NCBI GenBank assembly: GCA_033816765.1
Contig: CM066289.1
Location: 2,356,001 to 2,420,000 of the forward strand
Direction: 5' to 3'
DNA length: 64,000 nt
From: Nothopassalora personata
Lineage: Eukaryota > Ascomycota > Dothideomycetes > Mycosphaerellales > Mycosphaerellaceae
Every line of letters begins with the position of its first letter. The first letter of the stretch is position 1. The position numbers and the translations under genes are program-made. The notes below the pieces were generated by a model. It was not told the origin of the DNA. It saw nothing but the letters and a program-made list of their open reading frames with translations, and made no database searches. This document shows, piece by piece, positions 44,303-56,532 of the stretch.

Positions 44303-45623
44303 TCAACCTTGAGGTCGTCGGGCTGTCCAGACGTGTCTGCGTGGGCTTTTTGTTAGCATTCTCACTAGTGTACCAAGATTCTGCACTGAAACGGTGTGAA
44401 TTACTCACAATTGGACGAAGAGGGGCAGGTCTTTTTGCCTTGCCACTTGGACTACTCGCTCGCAGAGATCGTAGACTTGTTGTGGGTTGAAGCCGAGATG
44501 TCTGGTCAGTAGTGCCATGCTGAACCCAGGGAAAGATTGTGATCCGACGTGGCCCATGGCTGTTTGGTACCCGTGAGCCAGTTGCCACTCTCGCGGGTCC
44601 TTTTGGCCATTGCAGTATAGCGGTATCCGGACTCTCTTATGGCTGATATCCACGAAACCAGCTTGTTCCAATGTTTCCTCTGTTCGAGGGTTCAAGGTGA
44701 TTGGTTTACCTGCAAGTTTAGAGGCTTGCTGCAACCAACCCCACCAATTCCACATGTCCATAGCCTCTGGAGGAAAGTTCGGCGCAGTTGTGCGAGGTTG
44801 CCAGTCTATCTCGACGTGCTCAATCTGACCAGTGCCAGGTCGGAGACTGCTGAAAGCTTTGCGGTAATGTGCGAGCCAGTCTGGTACACACCCGCATAGC
44901 TGTGACATATGGACCAAGTCCACCGATGAATCCTCGACAGGCCATTGGGGTGCTGTGAAGTCCACAGGTGATCTGAATTGACACTTCGAGGTCCCTTTGA
45001 CGACACTGTCGTCCAGGTCGAGGCCAATAATCTCGGCTCTGGGGTACTTGGCCTCCATATCGATCATCCAGAAGCCGGTGCCGAAGCCGATGTCCAGTAT
45101 CCGCGAGGGAGACATTTTGAACTCCGCCAGATGTAACTGGTTGCCGAGAGCTACGGAATATATGAGTTGATGCATGACATCGAGCCGCTCAAACTCGGTC
45201 TGGGAGACAGGTCAGCATGGCAGTCCCAGAGCTCATACGGAATACACACATCATCCACGGGGAAGTGGTATATGTCATCCTTGTACTTGTAGTAGGTCCT
45301 ATCGTGCATAACAAACTTCTCGACGGCATCGGGCCTCAGGAGCGCTGCTATCGGCACCCTGTAAACCAAAACCATGTTGTCAGTGAACAGCTCGGTCGGG
45401 GAGGTGTGCGTTCTGTATATATAGTGCACACCCTCAATCTACCGGAATGGGCGACATACCTCGACATGGTTGCCGCAGATGCATCATACGGCAAAGTGGT
45501 GGGTGGGCCAGCAGGAGCATGCGCAGGCGTTGCCTGCAAAGCGTACATGCGAAGGCGTGTGTGGTGGTGTTTATTCGGCGGCGGGCGTGGTTCTAGACGT
45601 GGCAATGGTTCAACAGCGGTCAT
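44303..45623 (-). CDS. LaeA-like SAM-dependent methyltransferase
   Basis: Four exons, 45623..45460, 45358..45250, 45199..44409 and 44336..44303 (introns 101, 50 and 72 nt; branch CTGAC in the first two), giving 365 residues. The joins restore a continuous protein: MSR-VPIAALLRP, FPVDD-TEFERLDVMHQLI, and the tail FVQ-L-HVWTARRPQG. The conserved HDRTYYKYKDDIYHFP box precedes the SAM motif I (ILDIGFGTGFW, residues 125-135). Later motifs are DLVHMSQLCGC and GTGQIEHVEIDW. The family includes LaeA and Llm proteins, nuclear regulators of secondary metabolism and development that act with velvet proteins. The divergent N-terminus suggests an LaeA-like (Llm) paralogue rather than LaeA itself. Target unknown. 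Confidence 0.87.
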
Positions 45624-48600
45624 AGAGATAGCGTAGGCTGTTGAAGGTCAAACGAAATACGAAAGCAAAGCACGCCACCCAACTACTGTACGGAGCACGT
45701 CCACAGCCTCAGCACGACTAACCCTTTCAAATCCCCATCGCGACGAGAGCGGGGACTCTTTATTTCAGAGTCCCTGTCGACTCTCGCGGGCCTACTGTAC
45801 TAGCGAGCTGGCAGACAAGGTTGAAAACATACAAGGTTCAACGGGAACGTTGCGCGCTGCCCGAGAGAGACGCTACGAAGAAGACGCCCGCTGTGTCGGG
45901 TCTGGCTTGGCGAGATGTCGGACGGCAGTGTCAGCTCCACTTGCTTCGTATAACAGTGCACAGTGGTGAATCCAGCAGTGTTCTCTGCTATTACCATACA
46001 GTCGCTGCTCCCACAAGACGGTGAAGCGCTGTACGTACGGTGTCGCAGCACGCGCCCACGCCACACCCCGTCCCAAAGCGCCACGGACTTGGTCGCTGTC
46101 AGCTTGGCTTGCACGCCTCATGATCCAATCCCTGCCGTTTGAGGGCAAGGATCTCTTCCGCTAATGCACGCTTCATAGCGACCACTACCATGTCGCTGGG
46201 TACTTTGTGCACTCGTCAAAGATTCGGTAATCGCGCGCTTTCTTCGTTCAGGAAATTGACTCGTCCGGGGTGCCATCGAGAAGGGAGGGCGATAAGCGTG
46301 ACTCCGTGAGCAATGCACAAGGTTGACTGCTGGTCGGAAGTTTGCTAAGGCAGTGCGCCCGAAGCCCACCGCACGCAGGGTGCTACAGCATGCTGTGAGC
46401 AAAGCGAAGCAGTGTGCATCGGCTGGGCCAGTTGGCTGCGCTGCTGCTCTTCTTGTTCGCGTGCGGTACAGGCCGGCGACGTGACACAGCATACAGTAGA
46501 GCGTCTGCATCTGAGCTGCTGAGTGGGAGGAGGGCTGCTGATCAGAATTAGAATTGTTTGCCTCTGCGAGTGACAGAGCCACTGCTTGCACGACGTGGAG
46601 CGCAACCTTCACCGCTCGTATTGACGTAGGCTCAAGCAGGAAGCAGGAGTGCATAATGGATGTTGCTTGCTCAAATTCAGTAAAGCTCAATTTGGGGGTC
46701 ATCATTAGGACCCGCCACATATTTGCAAACTATCCAAAGCGTGGGCGCCCGAGTGCATGGCCGCTCTCTGCGATTCGTCGTTTAGTCCCGAGTACTTGGT
46801 ATTGGGAGAAGTCAACATGTCCACAATCCCAAATCATCTCGCATGGGTAGCGGCAGCATGTCCAAGCTGAAACACTGGCATGCATCAACCGATAGATAGA
46901 CCGCATCTCGATGTCACGCAAGCAAGACACCAAGACCCGACGGACACGCTGCCACTGCTACCGATGTGGGGACAAGAGACAAACCTGGAAGCTGCCCGAC
47001 GTAGTTGTTATACCGAACTCCATCCGCCGCTTCCACGATCCTTCCTCCCGGACCAGGTATTCGGCGTCTGACACCAGAAAATACTGTCTGCTCTCATGCA
47101 CTTCTGCGCATATCATGCGAGCGGCCAGCGACCACTTGGACGAGCTTCTGCGCCGTGATAATTCGTCTGCATTGAATTTGGCTCGAGGCCGCTGCATCGC
47201 CGCTTCATGTCAGACGTCTTGTTACTGATGCGGTTGCATTGACCGAGGCATGTACTGTACGCGGCGAACCGCCTTCGCCTAGCTCTATCCTTCTGTCAGA
47301 CTGTCACAACGACCACACCGGCACGCAGCAAACTTCGACGTAACGTGTGGGTGAGAGTGTATCGTGCTCATGTGCAGCGGCTCGAGAGCGGCCACGACTC
47401 ACGGAGCGAGACGCCGTCCTGATACGACCGCAAGTCTTATATCGGCCGCTTCCAGTTTGCACCTGATGAGTCGGGAAGGCTTTTGTCACCCCAATCCACG
47501 ATTCGCCTAAAGTCAGTCTCCCTGAAGTGAAGAGCCCTTGGTCGACGCAGCACAACAGATCACTCATCATCGTCAGAACCCAATTCCAACGAGCGCTGGT
47601 ACCAGCGAAGGTGCTTCGCTTCTTCCTGGTGGAAGCATGCCCAAATCGACGTGATCGGGTATGTCGTCTGCTTTCAGTACGGTGGTCTCCTCGCAATCAA
47701 TTCACAGTTCCCTCAGACGATCCATTATCGAAAGGAGAGCAGTCCTACTGGGAACTTGTGGCATTGCCTTCGCATCTGCGATATATCACAAACGCGCTAC
47801 GTAACACCACTGTACAAGGCTTGGGCGCTAGCATGCTTACCTTGTCACCGCGCTCTTGGCTTCAGAACAGCCCGGATACAGTACACCTAATGCATGTCAC
47901 AAACGGCGAGGCAAGACCTCCGCGATTCGTATTACCTGATTCGAATCACGGAACTTTCTAGAGATCCAATTTTCATGCAGTCCCACCGCTGGATCAGGGA
48001 CCCGCAGCCCAGCGTTCCAGGAGTTTAGAACTTGGAAGTGGCTGCCACGCCTCCTAAAGTGCATGAGCATGAAACATCAATTCTCGTGACCCAGAAGATG
48101 CGTACTTCAGTGGCGCAATTACCAAAAAGATTTGCGGTGCCCGGTGGCTTCATACGCAAATACGCGCCGGCGCAACATTTTGAGACTTCATATCACCCCT
48201 TGTCCACTGTGCTGGTACGGACGATAAAGTCTATGGGCAGCTCCAAGTTTGCTTCGGCTACAGGAAATATAGTTGATAGGCTAATCAAATTTTGAATGAT
48301 GACTAAGATCAGAGCTGCCCCTAGGAAGAATATGTAGTTTCACAACTGTGCAAGGATAGCCAGCGGGCCCGGGGACCCGAGGTTCTGGTTATGATAATGC
48401 TCGTTTGCATCCCCAATTCTCCGAAGGGTTGTGCAACACAACGACAAGATCTCTTCCCTTCGTTTTCTGGAACCACTCGAGCCACGTCTGGAACATGGTC
48501 ACGGGAATATGTACACTGGACAACCGCGCTGCAACACACCGACGCACATTGTCCAGCATTACGGACGGGTCTGACAGCTCACCACAAGATCGCACGCACC

Positions 48601-49174
48601 AGCCGCCTGGGATCAATGCGTACATCTCCACATCGCACACGCGCGCACACACAAGCCTTACCATGGCAGTATCGCCACTTAGTAGGGTTACTCATCGGTC
48701 GGACCTGCCACAGTACTTCCGTTGGACAGCGTCGCCGTCAGGTAGAAAGCGTGCATGAAAACTAGACGGATAGGACGTATCGTCCAGGAATAGCATTTAT
48801 CGCTTGACCATGCTACGTGATGCATGGAAAATGCACAGTGTATGCCCTTCCCAGGTGCTGATGCAGTCGCTCGCTGCCAATAATGTCCAAGCTGAACCAA
48901 CCAAAATAAGTCCTAATCCTCGTCCGGTTGCCTTTTTGCCAACGCATATGCTGTGCTGACTGTACTGTCGTATTTCGTAGATATGCATCTCTCGATACCG
49001 CCCAAATCGCTGGTCTGATTGCATATGCGCGCGATCCAAAACGCCTGTAGAGTGACAGTCGCCACACCGGCGGCCACCGCCACCAAGGGGTATCTACCAT
49101 GCGCCAAGAGTACTGTAGTCCACGTGTCAAACTCTAACGTTACTTTCTGCCACGAATCAGGCTGCTCATTGTGC
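45624..49174. other. Gene-poor stretch, about 3.55 kb
   Basis: No frame here has convincing protein character. The longest, 46118..46720 minus (200 codons), is rich in Cys, His, Ser and Ala without any conserved block and overlaps frames on the other strand. The stretch is mixed in base composition, with an AT-richer part around 48200-48350. A GATTCGAATC sequence at 47938-47947 resembles a tRNA T-loop core but lacks surrounding stems. It contains the promoters of the LaeA-like gene and possibly long non-coding transcripts. Confidence 0.4.
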
Positions 49175-52100
49175 TCAAGGCATGGGATACCTCTCCATGA
49201 GTTCCTCAATCTTGGGTATTAGTTCTGGTATTCTGAACGGCTTGCTGACGACGTCGTCCTGTTACACAAGTTAGTGGCGATTTCAACACACACGGACAGG
49301 GCTGCAATGTCTTGTTCTGGGTTTTTTCTCCGTGCTGAACATCCCCAATGCTTGACTTGACCGGTGCAACTTGCTGGGGTTCACTCACCATTCCTGCATC
49401 TAATGCAGTCTGTATCTGCTCTGCACGAGCGTTTGCTGTCACCGCGATGATCGGAACATGGCCCGTGAGCTTGCCTTCCGCTTCAAGTTCTCTTATTTTG
49501 CGTGTACACGTCAGTCCATCCATTACTGGCATTTCTTGATCCATCAATACGACGCCAAGCTCCAGCTTTTGGTCCGTCGGGTTGCTATCAAGCCAGTACG
49601 TCGACTGCATGAGCTTCTCTAACGCTTCGCCACCGTGATTGGCCAAGTGTACTTCGGTAGCATTGTTCTGCAGCTGCTTCTGCAGTACTTTCTGGTTTAC
49701 CAGGTTGTCTTCGACGATCAGTACTCTCTTCGTAGGCTTCTGCCCGTTCGTGCCTGTAGCAGCCTGTGGGGCTTCTGTGCGAGGCACAACGATGCCCTTA
49801 TCAGCTGGCGGTACCAGTGGTGCTGACTTGCTCTTCTTGGAACACGGCGGGTTGTGTCTCTTCACTCCTAGACCTGACTCGACAGTATCTTGAGGTGCTG
49901 TCGATCTTCTCGCTGCGACATAGAAGGCGAAAATGCTGCCCTTACCAGCTTCGCTTTCTACACCGATCTCGCCACCTTGAAGCTCTGTTAGCTCTCGACT
50001 GATGAACAAGCCAAGCCCAGAACCGCCGTAGGTGACATGAGTCCTCGGAGAAGCCTGCGAGAACCGTATGAACAGCAATTTTTTCTCTTCCGGACTGAGT
50101 CCACGACCGGTATCGCGCACACCAAAGTGGATGAAGACCTTCTCACCATCGCCCCAGTCCTTCTCGTCCATCAGGTCGTCGTTCTTCCTCCGTGTGGGAA
50201 AGTATCGCACAGGCACATTTGGAAGCTCGCTCGGCGGTTTCGTCGAAGCAGCGATGGTGACTGTAATCGTACGTCTGCTTTCTGTGCCGGTAAATTTGAT
50301 CGCATTGGTGGTGAGATTTATGAGCACCTGTAGTACTCTGCTCGGATCGAAACGGACCCAGTCCAGATCCAGTTCGCGGAAAGATTGATCCACCAGGAAC
50401 TTCATCTGAATATCCGCTGCCTGCAATTCGCCTTCATGCATTTTCAACGCTCTCTTCACTACCGTCAATGGTTGTGCGTCCACAGGAGTCACGAGGAGCA
50501 GCTGCGAGTCGAGCTTACTCAAGGTGAGAATATCGTCAACTATTCTCTTTTGGTGCTGACTGCAAAGACTGATCGTCTGAGCTGCATCGAGACAGCTTGC
50601 GATCAAGTCATCCGGGATCGTTCGATCGCCGCCCTCCCGGAACCTAGTAAGTGAGGTTGCAATCTCGTCCGAGCATTGCAGAATCGCGGAAAGTGGGTTA
50701 CGCATCTCGTGACTCGTGATGTCGATGAAGTTCTCTTGCTGTCGCTTCATTTCCACAGCTTCCTCCATCTTTTTGATCTGGAGTCCTTCAGCCCGCTTCT
50801 GTTGACTTATGTCGGTCAAAGAGCCGAACATGCTCTTCAGCTTGCCGTCATCATATTTCTCGGGATAGCCCGAGAATAAAACCCAGGTATCGCTGCTATT
50901 GCCATCACTATCTCTCCACTTTGCCTTGAATCGAAACTCGATGGAGGTTGCTTTGGCATTAACGACAAGATCCGTCCATGATCGTCGAACGAGATCCAGA
51001 TCCTCAGGTTTCACTGCATCCATCCAGGTATCTGCCATGGATGAGTTCTTCGGGACGCGCGAAATTTCGTACCACACATCGTTGGCGAAGGTGATTTTGC
51101 CCTGGCTGTTGGCGATAAACATGCCCACAGGCGCAAACTCGGCCATGCGAGTGAACTTAGTCTCACTTTCAATGGCTTCTGCAGTACGCGCAGCCAGCTT
51201 CTCCGATAGTTCAATCCTGTCCAATGCTGCTAGCTTCGCTGCACGCTGTCCCCGTTTGATCTCTTCCTCGAACAGGACGACTGACGCCAAAGAGGTTGCA
51301 AGCTGACGACTCAAGAGCTGTACGAACAGACCATAGTCATCATCGTAGGGCCTTCGCGGATTAACGCCCACGACCAAGAAGCCTAGGACGAGGTCTCCAG
51401 TAGTCGGATGAATTGGGCAGATAACAACCGCTTTCACCGGGTCGCCAAATCCGCGCACTTCGAGGCCGTCCAGAAGACTTGCGGGTAGGTCGCGACTACC
51501 GACTTCGAGCAAAACCGGCTTGTCTGTCTTCATGACTTCTCGGAAGACTGGACCGAAGCCTTCCATGCCCGTCTTCAGGTCGATGACAGCAGGGCTGGCA
51601 TGATGGCCCTCGGGTATGCCTAGGGAGCCTTCAAGCATGGCTTGTCTTGTGGAGAGCACCGAGTTGGAGTGAGTGCTACCAGTCTCACTATCGCCCTCGT
51701 CCGACACGGAGTAGAGTAGCAAGAAAGGGCTGTCAAACTCGTTGAATTCGAAAGAGCCCAGAACTTGCGCCCAGAAGCCTTTGACATCGCGAGCGGAAGC
51801 GGTGCGCTCACCCACCTCTCTCAGAGTCAGCATTCGACGCTCAGCGATCTTCCTACGCGTCTTCTCAAAGGCTGGATTGTACAAGCCCATGACGCTGCCG
51901 TCGCGCCCTACCATGGGGATGATCGACCAAGAAAAATACGTCTCCTCGAGATGGTCACTGCGCCTGATGAAAAGACAGTCATCGTCTTTCATGGTGGCTT
52001 CCCCGGTCGTTTTGGCATTGGCGAAGACGTCCTTCACTTCGTCCCATATCTCGGACCATGCCACTCGGTAGCTCTTGCCCATCAACGAAGGGTGCTTCTG

Positions 52101-54090
52101 ACCAGCTAGCAAGATATATGCTTCATTATAAATGGCGATCTAGCACAGGCAATGTTAGCTACACGTCGGCAGTAGTCCGAGGGAAGTCGAGGGTTGCGTA
52201 TGGCGCATGCAGAAAACGATTCTGCCCACCCTTCGCACTTACCAGGTCATCACCCCAATACATGGCAGCCGGATGCGGAGAAGCCATTATCAGGTTGCAC
52301 ATCTGCCTCAAGTCAGAGCTCCAGTCCTCGATCGGCCCCAGACTCGTGCTCGCCCAGTCGATACTCCGCGCAAACTGAATGTGTTTCGGCATACTGTCTG
52401 TGACAGGCAAACGGGTCCAGTCAAACGATGGCGAGTCAGATGAGACCGTGGCGATCTGGCTGTTCGTCAGGCCATCGTTAGCAAGGCGACTCTGACCGCT
52501 TGTAGAACTCGAAACGATAGACATTGCGCCGGGTGTGAGATCGATTGCACCAGCTCTCAAGGGTGTCTGTACATACATGGATGGATTTGGAAGCAGATCC
52601 GTTGCGCCAGACAGATCAATGTCGGGGGGAGTCCGTAGCAGAGCTTCTTGGGTTGGTGTATGGCTCGACTCGATCGTTGGCAAAACCCCGCTGACGCTGC
52701 TATCCGCGCTTTCTGGTATGCCTTTATCCCGACCGGCCTGCCCAAAGTAGTCGGTCACTTCGGGCACTGTCTGCGACTGCTCAGACACGGTACCTCCAGG
52801 AGGGATACTGACACGCAGAGCGGCAGTCGATGACGATGGGGGTGTGTTGAAAGCTCCACTGATGATCCGCAGCCTCGTCCTCAGTGTTGAGCAGCTCCAT
52901 GTGATGCTGGCATAGCTGAAAGGTGGCAGACAAACATTCAAGCTCTCGCCATTGACTGCCGCACTAAGAAGCCACGACTTGAACTGCAGGAATGCCTTCG
53001 CAGCCGGCGAGGATCCCTCGTGCACGGTACCAGCCACAAGGCCAGCAAGTCCATCGTATTGCTTCAAGGAGAGATTAGCAAAGAGCAAATGGAGTCGGCC
53101 GGGACCGTAGTTCGAGCTGTCCCCGAGATCGACAATGAACGTGGGTCTCTCGTCCTGCTCAAGTAGCTCAATGATGCCGATGCTACTCAGCATGCCGGTC
53201 ATTCCTGAAGGCTCATCCCTCGCGCCATTGCTGATCGTGTCCGGGCTGCTGCTGCGACCCGTGATGCTGCGTTCGAGACTTGTTCGATGATGTGGTGCAC
53301 TGGTAAAGTTGGTATTGTGCAACGGGATACCGACTGCTGGTGTTGTCACTGTGCCACGTGCCAAGCTCACGGTCTTAACATGACTATCCTCGCCGCGCGT
53401 CTTGCTTAGCATCCTTGCCACCGCCTCGCTGCTCGAGAAGCGTGGCGGCAGCGTCGGCCGAGGGCGAGGACTATTACTGAAGAACAGAGGCGACGGTGGC
53501 TCGACAACAGACGCGAACGTGGAAGAAGCATACGTTTTGCTATCAAGTGTATGCTTGAGACGAGGGCGTGGCTTGGCGCGCTTGCTCGAAGGCTCTGATC
53601 CCGGACCTCGAAATTCACGGCGCGGAGTGTCTGGCGCGTATTTCCTCTTAGGGGTGCTCGCAGGCGCAGAGGTCGGCGGCGTGCGCGGAAAGAGAGGGGC
53701 AACGGGTCGCTCGTGAGGCGAGGATGCAGCGTCTGGTTGCACGGAGCTCTGGCTCGAAATGTCACAGTGTTCCTTAAAGCTATTCCATATCGATGTTGCA
53801 GCCGAGTCGTTTGTAGGATGTGGCCTCAGGCCTCCTTCACCGCTCTGAGCAGTATGTAGAGTCGGCGGACCGGTGTCTGTAGCTAAGGAAGCCGCGCTGG
53901 TGTCTCCTGCTGCGGCAGACCCAATGGCAGTCGGTAAGGCACTGGGTCCGGGGTGGCCGGGAGTGCTTTGGCGTCGAAAGGGCGACGACGTGCGCGGAGG
54001 GCGCCCGGAAGCGAGCGTGCTGCGCTGTGGACGGTGCTGGATACCTTCGTCCTTGGGTGTGAAGATGCTGCGCTGGCTGGAGCTGCTCAT
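49175..54090 (-). CDS. PAS-containing hybrid histidine kinase
   Basis: Three exons, 54090..52243, 52139..49389 and 49258..49175, with 103- and 130-nt introns (GTAAGT and GTGAGT donors, CTAG and ACAG acceptors). Product 1560 residues. The first ~320 residues are disordered (Ser/Pro/Arg). A PAS-like region straddles the first intron (MYWGDDL-IAIYNEAYILLAG); a GAF-like middle and a second PAS (FAPVGMFIANSQGKITFAND) follow. The H-box ITSHEMRNPLSAIL places the phospho-His at residue 1093. ATPase boxes are NLTTNAIKFTG, VRDTGRGLSPEE and GGSGLGLFISREL. The receiver domain has VLIVEDNLVN and the acceptor Asp in LMDQEMPVMDG (residue 1483). The 28-codon last exon completes it (DDVVSKPFRIPELIPKIEEL). It should sense an unknown cue and feed the Ypd1-Ssk1/Skn7 phosphorelay. 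Confidence 0.94.
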
Positions 54091-54861
54091 TCCTGACACT
54101 CGGCGGTGCCCATCGACCTAGCAGAGACTACGGATAGCGTCGACAAGGTAATGCTGGCGGCGGCAGCGCGTGATGTCATAGTAGGTGTCTCGATGTCTGC
54201 TCAAGTGCTGGGCGATGGCCGTGGATGTCGTTGCAGGACTGCTGGTTACAATTCGGTATATGGTAGTGCACTACATGTATCCACCCCTCGTGCCCGGCTA
54301 TGCCTTTTCGTTCGCACATATCGCCTCCCCACGCCGTCGAGAGTTGCTGCGGAGCACGCTCCTGCCACACTGCGACCCTGCCGTTTAGTGCTGCTGCTAG
54401 CGCTGCCGATCCCCGAGGATCTGAGATCCGATGTGTGATCCGGGTAGCGACTCCACGCGACGACATGTGGTCACTTTTGCACGAGCTCTTAGCTGGAGCC
54501 TGCCGTGGCATGGGTCATACAAATACCTCGTTCACAATGTCATTGCTTTCCAGGGGCTAGGAAAGAAGAGTCTGTCGTCGTCTCTTGGCCTGGACGTCGA
54601 CGTCTAACGTCTGTGGCTGACGGAAGCGAACGGCAAATTTCAGCCCCGCCTTCACGTTCCCAGGAACGTCGCGACACCCATGTCGGCCATGCAGTCACAT
54701 TCCTTACTCTTAGCATGCGCATACGCTCGGGAGTGGCTCCTAGCCACCTTAGTGTCACCCAGCAGCATATGCTGTCTGCCCCCAAACACCCGACAGGGTC
54801 GATGCTAATGAAGCGTATCTATACAAGGACTGGCAGATGCCTCGCGCTCCATAACCTCACG
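54091..54861. other. Intergenic, histidine kinase promoter and leader
   Basis: About 770 bases between the histidine kinase start and the stop of the next minus-strand gene. No gene or repeat seen. Confidence 0.4.
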
Positions 54862-56058
54862 TCACAGCAATATTCGGCTCTCGCCATTCCGCAGATCGCA
54901 AAATTTGGTACCATCAAACGAATCAACGATTCTCCCTAGCTCGTCGTCCTTATCCGCCTCTCCTTTCTGTCTTGCCGTTCTCTCCTGTTCCAAAGCATCC
55001 TCCACCTTCATGGCATCTCTCTGCAGGAACCAGGAGACGAATCCACTACCCTTTTTCACTTCATCGTGAGTACCTATCCAATAGCTGCTATTCAGGATCC
55101 TCTGCGCCCGGAGCCCATTCTGTGCTCCCAAATTGAGCTGCAGTGCTGTCCTGCCACTGACTGTACCAATGCGAACGTTGTGCAGCCCATGCAGAAACGC
55201 AAGAACCGATATCGAGGGTTGTGCTTTGGGAATCAACGCGAGATCGCCGCTTTGTATGCCGTGGGGCGTGTAGATTATTGCTTCTACGCTTTCCACGTCT
55301 TCATCCGGCTCAATTGCAGAGTGATGTCGACCTCGCAGACCATTTGATAGTCCATGTGTCTTAGCTATTCTCCCTTTCGCTCTGCCGTGTCGATTGTTGA
55401 ACGTAATCATGAGCGCAGAATGGTAGTACAGCACATCCTCGGTTGACAACAGACGGCTGATACCTATCCATTCGGGCAACCCGGGAAGACTTGTCCCTCT
55501 CCAGTCGGTCGATCCATCTGTGCCAAATTGTCCCAATGTTATTACCGACCGGAAGTGTCTCCAGCTCTCAACCAAAGCCGCCGCCGCTGATACTGCGAAC
55601 ACTGGTACATCGGGGTGTAGCTCGAGAAGCGTTTCCTTATGACAGTGATCTGTGAACTCATGCGAGATGCAGACTGCGTCAACCAGTGTAGCATCTACAA
55701 TGCCATTGGAGACTCGTCCTCCTCCCGGTCGCGAGCTCGCTGCTAGTATCTCTATCTCGCGTGCTAGCTCTTCCAACTCAGCGATAGACTGCACTGCACT
55801 TTCCGTTGCATGGAATTGTTGCGAGAACCAGCTGGCTACGTCTGACTGCCCGCCGCGAAACCAAGGGTCGACCAGAATGTTGTAGTAGATGCGCGCGCCA
55901 TGCTTTACCGCCTGCTCGGGTCTCGGTATCTGAATCAACCACGAAGTATCATCGTTGAGGTGGTGGAGGATCGGACGTCCAGGCGCGGACTGTATCGTCG
56001 ACTGTATCGCGGCGCGTAGCTCTCTGTGGAGTTGAGCTGATGGCTCGTCGCATGCCAT
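54862..56058 (-). CDS. Metallo-beta-lactamase-fold-like protein, unknown function
   Basis: One exon, 398 residues from MACDEPSAQLHREL. Features match the fungal branch of metallo-beta-lactamase-like proteins: a strand with RPILHHLNDDTSWLIQIPRP and then DPWFRGGQSDVASWFSQQ. The motif region AVCISHEFTDHCHKETLLEL has the His/Asp-His spacing of the second metal ligand set, and PVFAVSAAAALVESWRHF follows. The usual HxHxDH box appears as SHEFTDHCH, so His, Asp and His are kept. A later strand has VEAIIYTPHGIQSGDLAL. The C-terminus is charged and helical (MKVEDALEQERTARQKGEAD). No signal peptide, so probably cytosolic. Substrate unknown. Confidence 0.8.
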   Translation of the reverse strand: MACDEPSAQLHRELRAAIQSTIQSAPGRPILHHLNDDTSWLIQIPRPEQAVKHGARIYYNILVDPWFRGGQSDVASWFSQQFHATESAVQSIAELEELAREIEILAASSRPGGGRVSNGIVDATLVDAVCISHEFTDHCHKETLLELHPDVPVFAVSAAAALVESWRHFRSVITLGQFGTDGSTDWRGTSLPGLPEWIGISRLLSTEDVLYYHSALMITFNNRHGRAKGRIAKTHGLSNGLRGRHHSAIEPDEDVESVEAIIYTPHGIQSGDLALIPKAQPSISVLAFLHGLHNVRIGTVSGRTALQLNLGAQNGLRAQRILNSSYWIGTHDEVKKGSGFVSWFLQRDAMKVEDALEQERTARQKGEADKDDELGRIVDSFDGTKFCDLRNGESRILL

Positions 56059-56532
56059 TCCAGGAAATTAGTATTACATGTCTATGCGTGGTAAAGGCTG
56101 TGTCAAGACGAAGGAGCGACAAAGGTGGTGCTTGAGGTAAGCAATGACGTTGGGTGCAGACGCGGGCAGGGCAGGCAGGGAACATCCACGCTCCACGCGC
56201 ATGACACTTGTTGATGCCCAAGCATCGTCGTGTCACTTAACACTTAAGTAGACGGTGCTGCAGACTCGAGACACGGTGTATCCTATCAATCCGACCTGCG
56301 ATGACCTGCTGCTGTCTGCATCTTCCTACGTTTGCTCGAAGGCGCAGCAACGCCTAGGAGGGGTTCAGCTTCACCTGCGACCATCATTGTCCGTCCTGCT
56401 GCACTTTGGATCGATCGGAGAGATTTACCCAGCCCTCAACGCTTCACAGGAGACACACATTTCATTTGCGCCGGGTCAGGAGCTGGTGTAGCTTGTTTTC
56501 TACCACAACAGCGCCGGTAGTAGGTACATATC
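56059..56532. promoter_or_regulatory. Divergent promoter of MBL-like and SPRY genes
   Basis: About 470 bases between two divergent starts. No other gene, RNA or repeat seen. Confidence 0.4.

Noticed and set aside
46118..46720. 200-codon minus-strand frame
   Set aside because: Rich in Cys, His, Ala and Ser without conserved blocks and with no plausible splice partner.
47938..47947. tRNA T-loop-like GATTCGAATC
   Set aside because: No matching acceptor, D or anticodon stems could be drawn around it.
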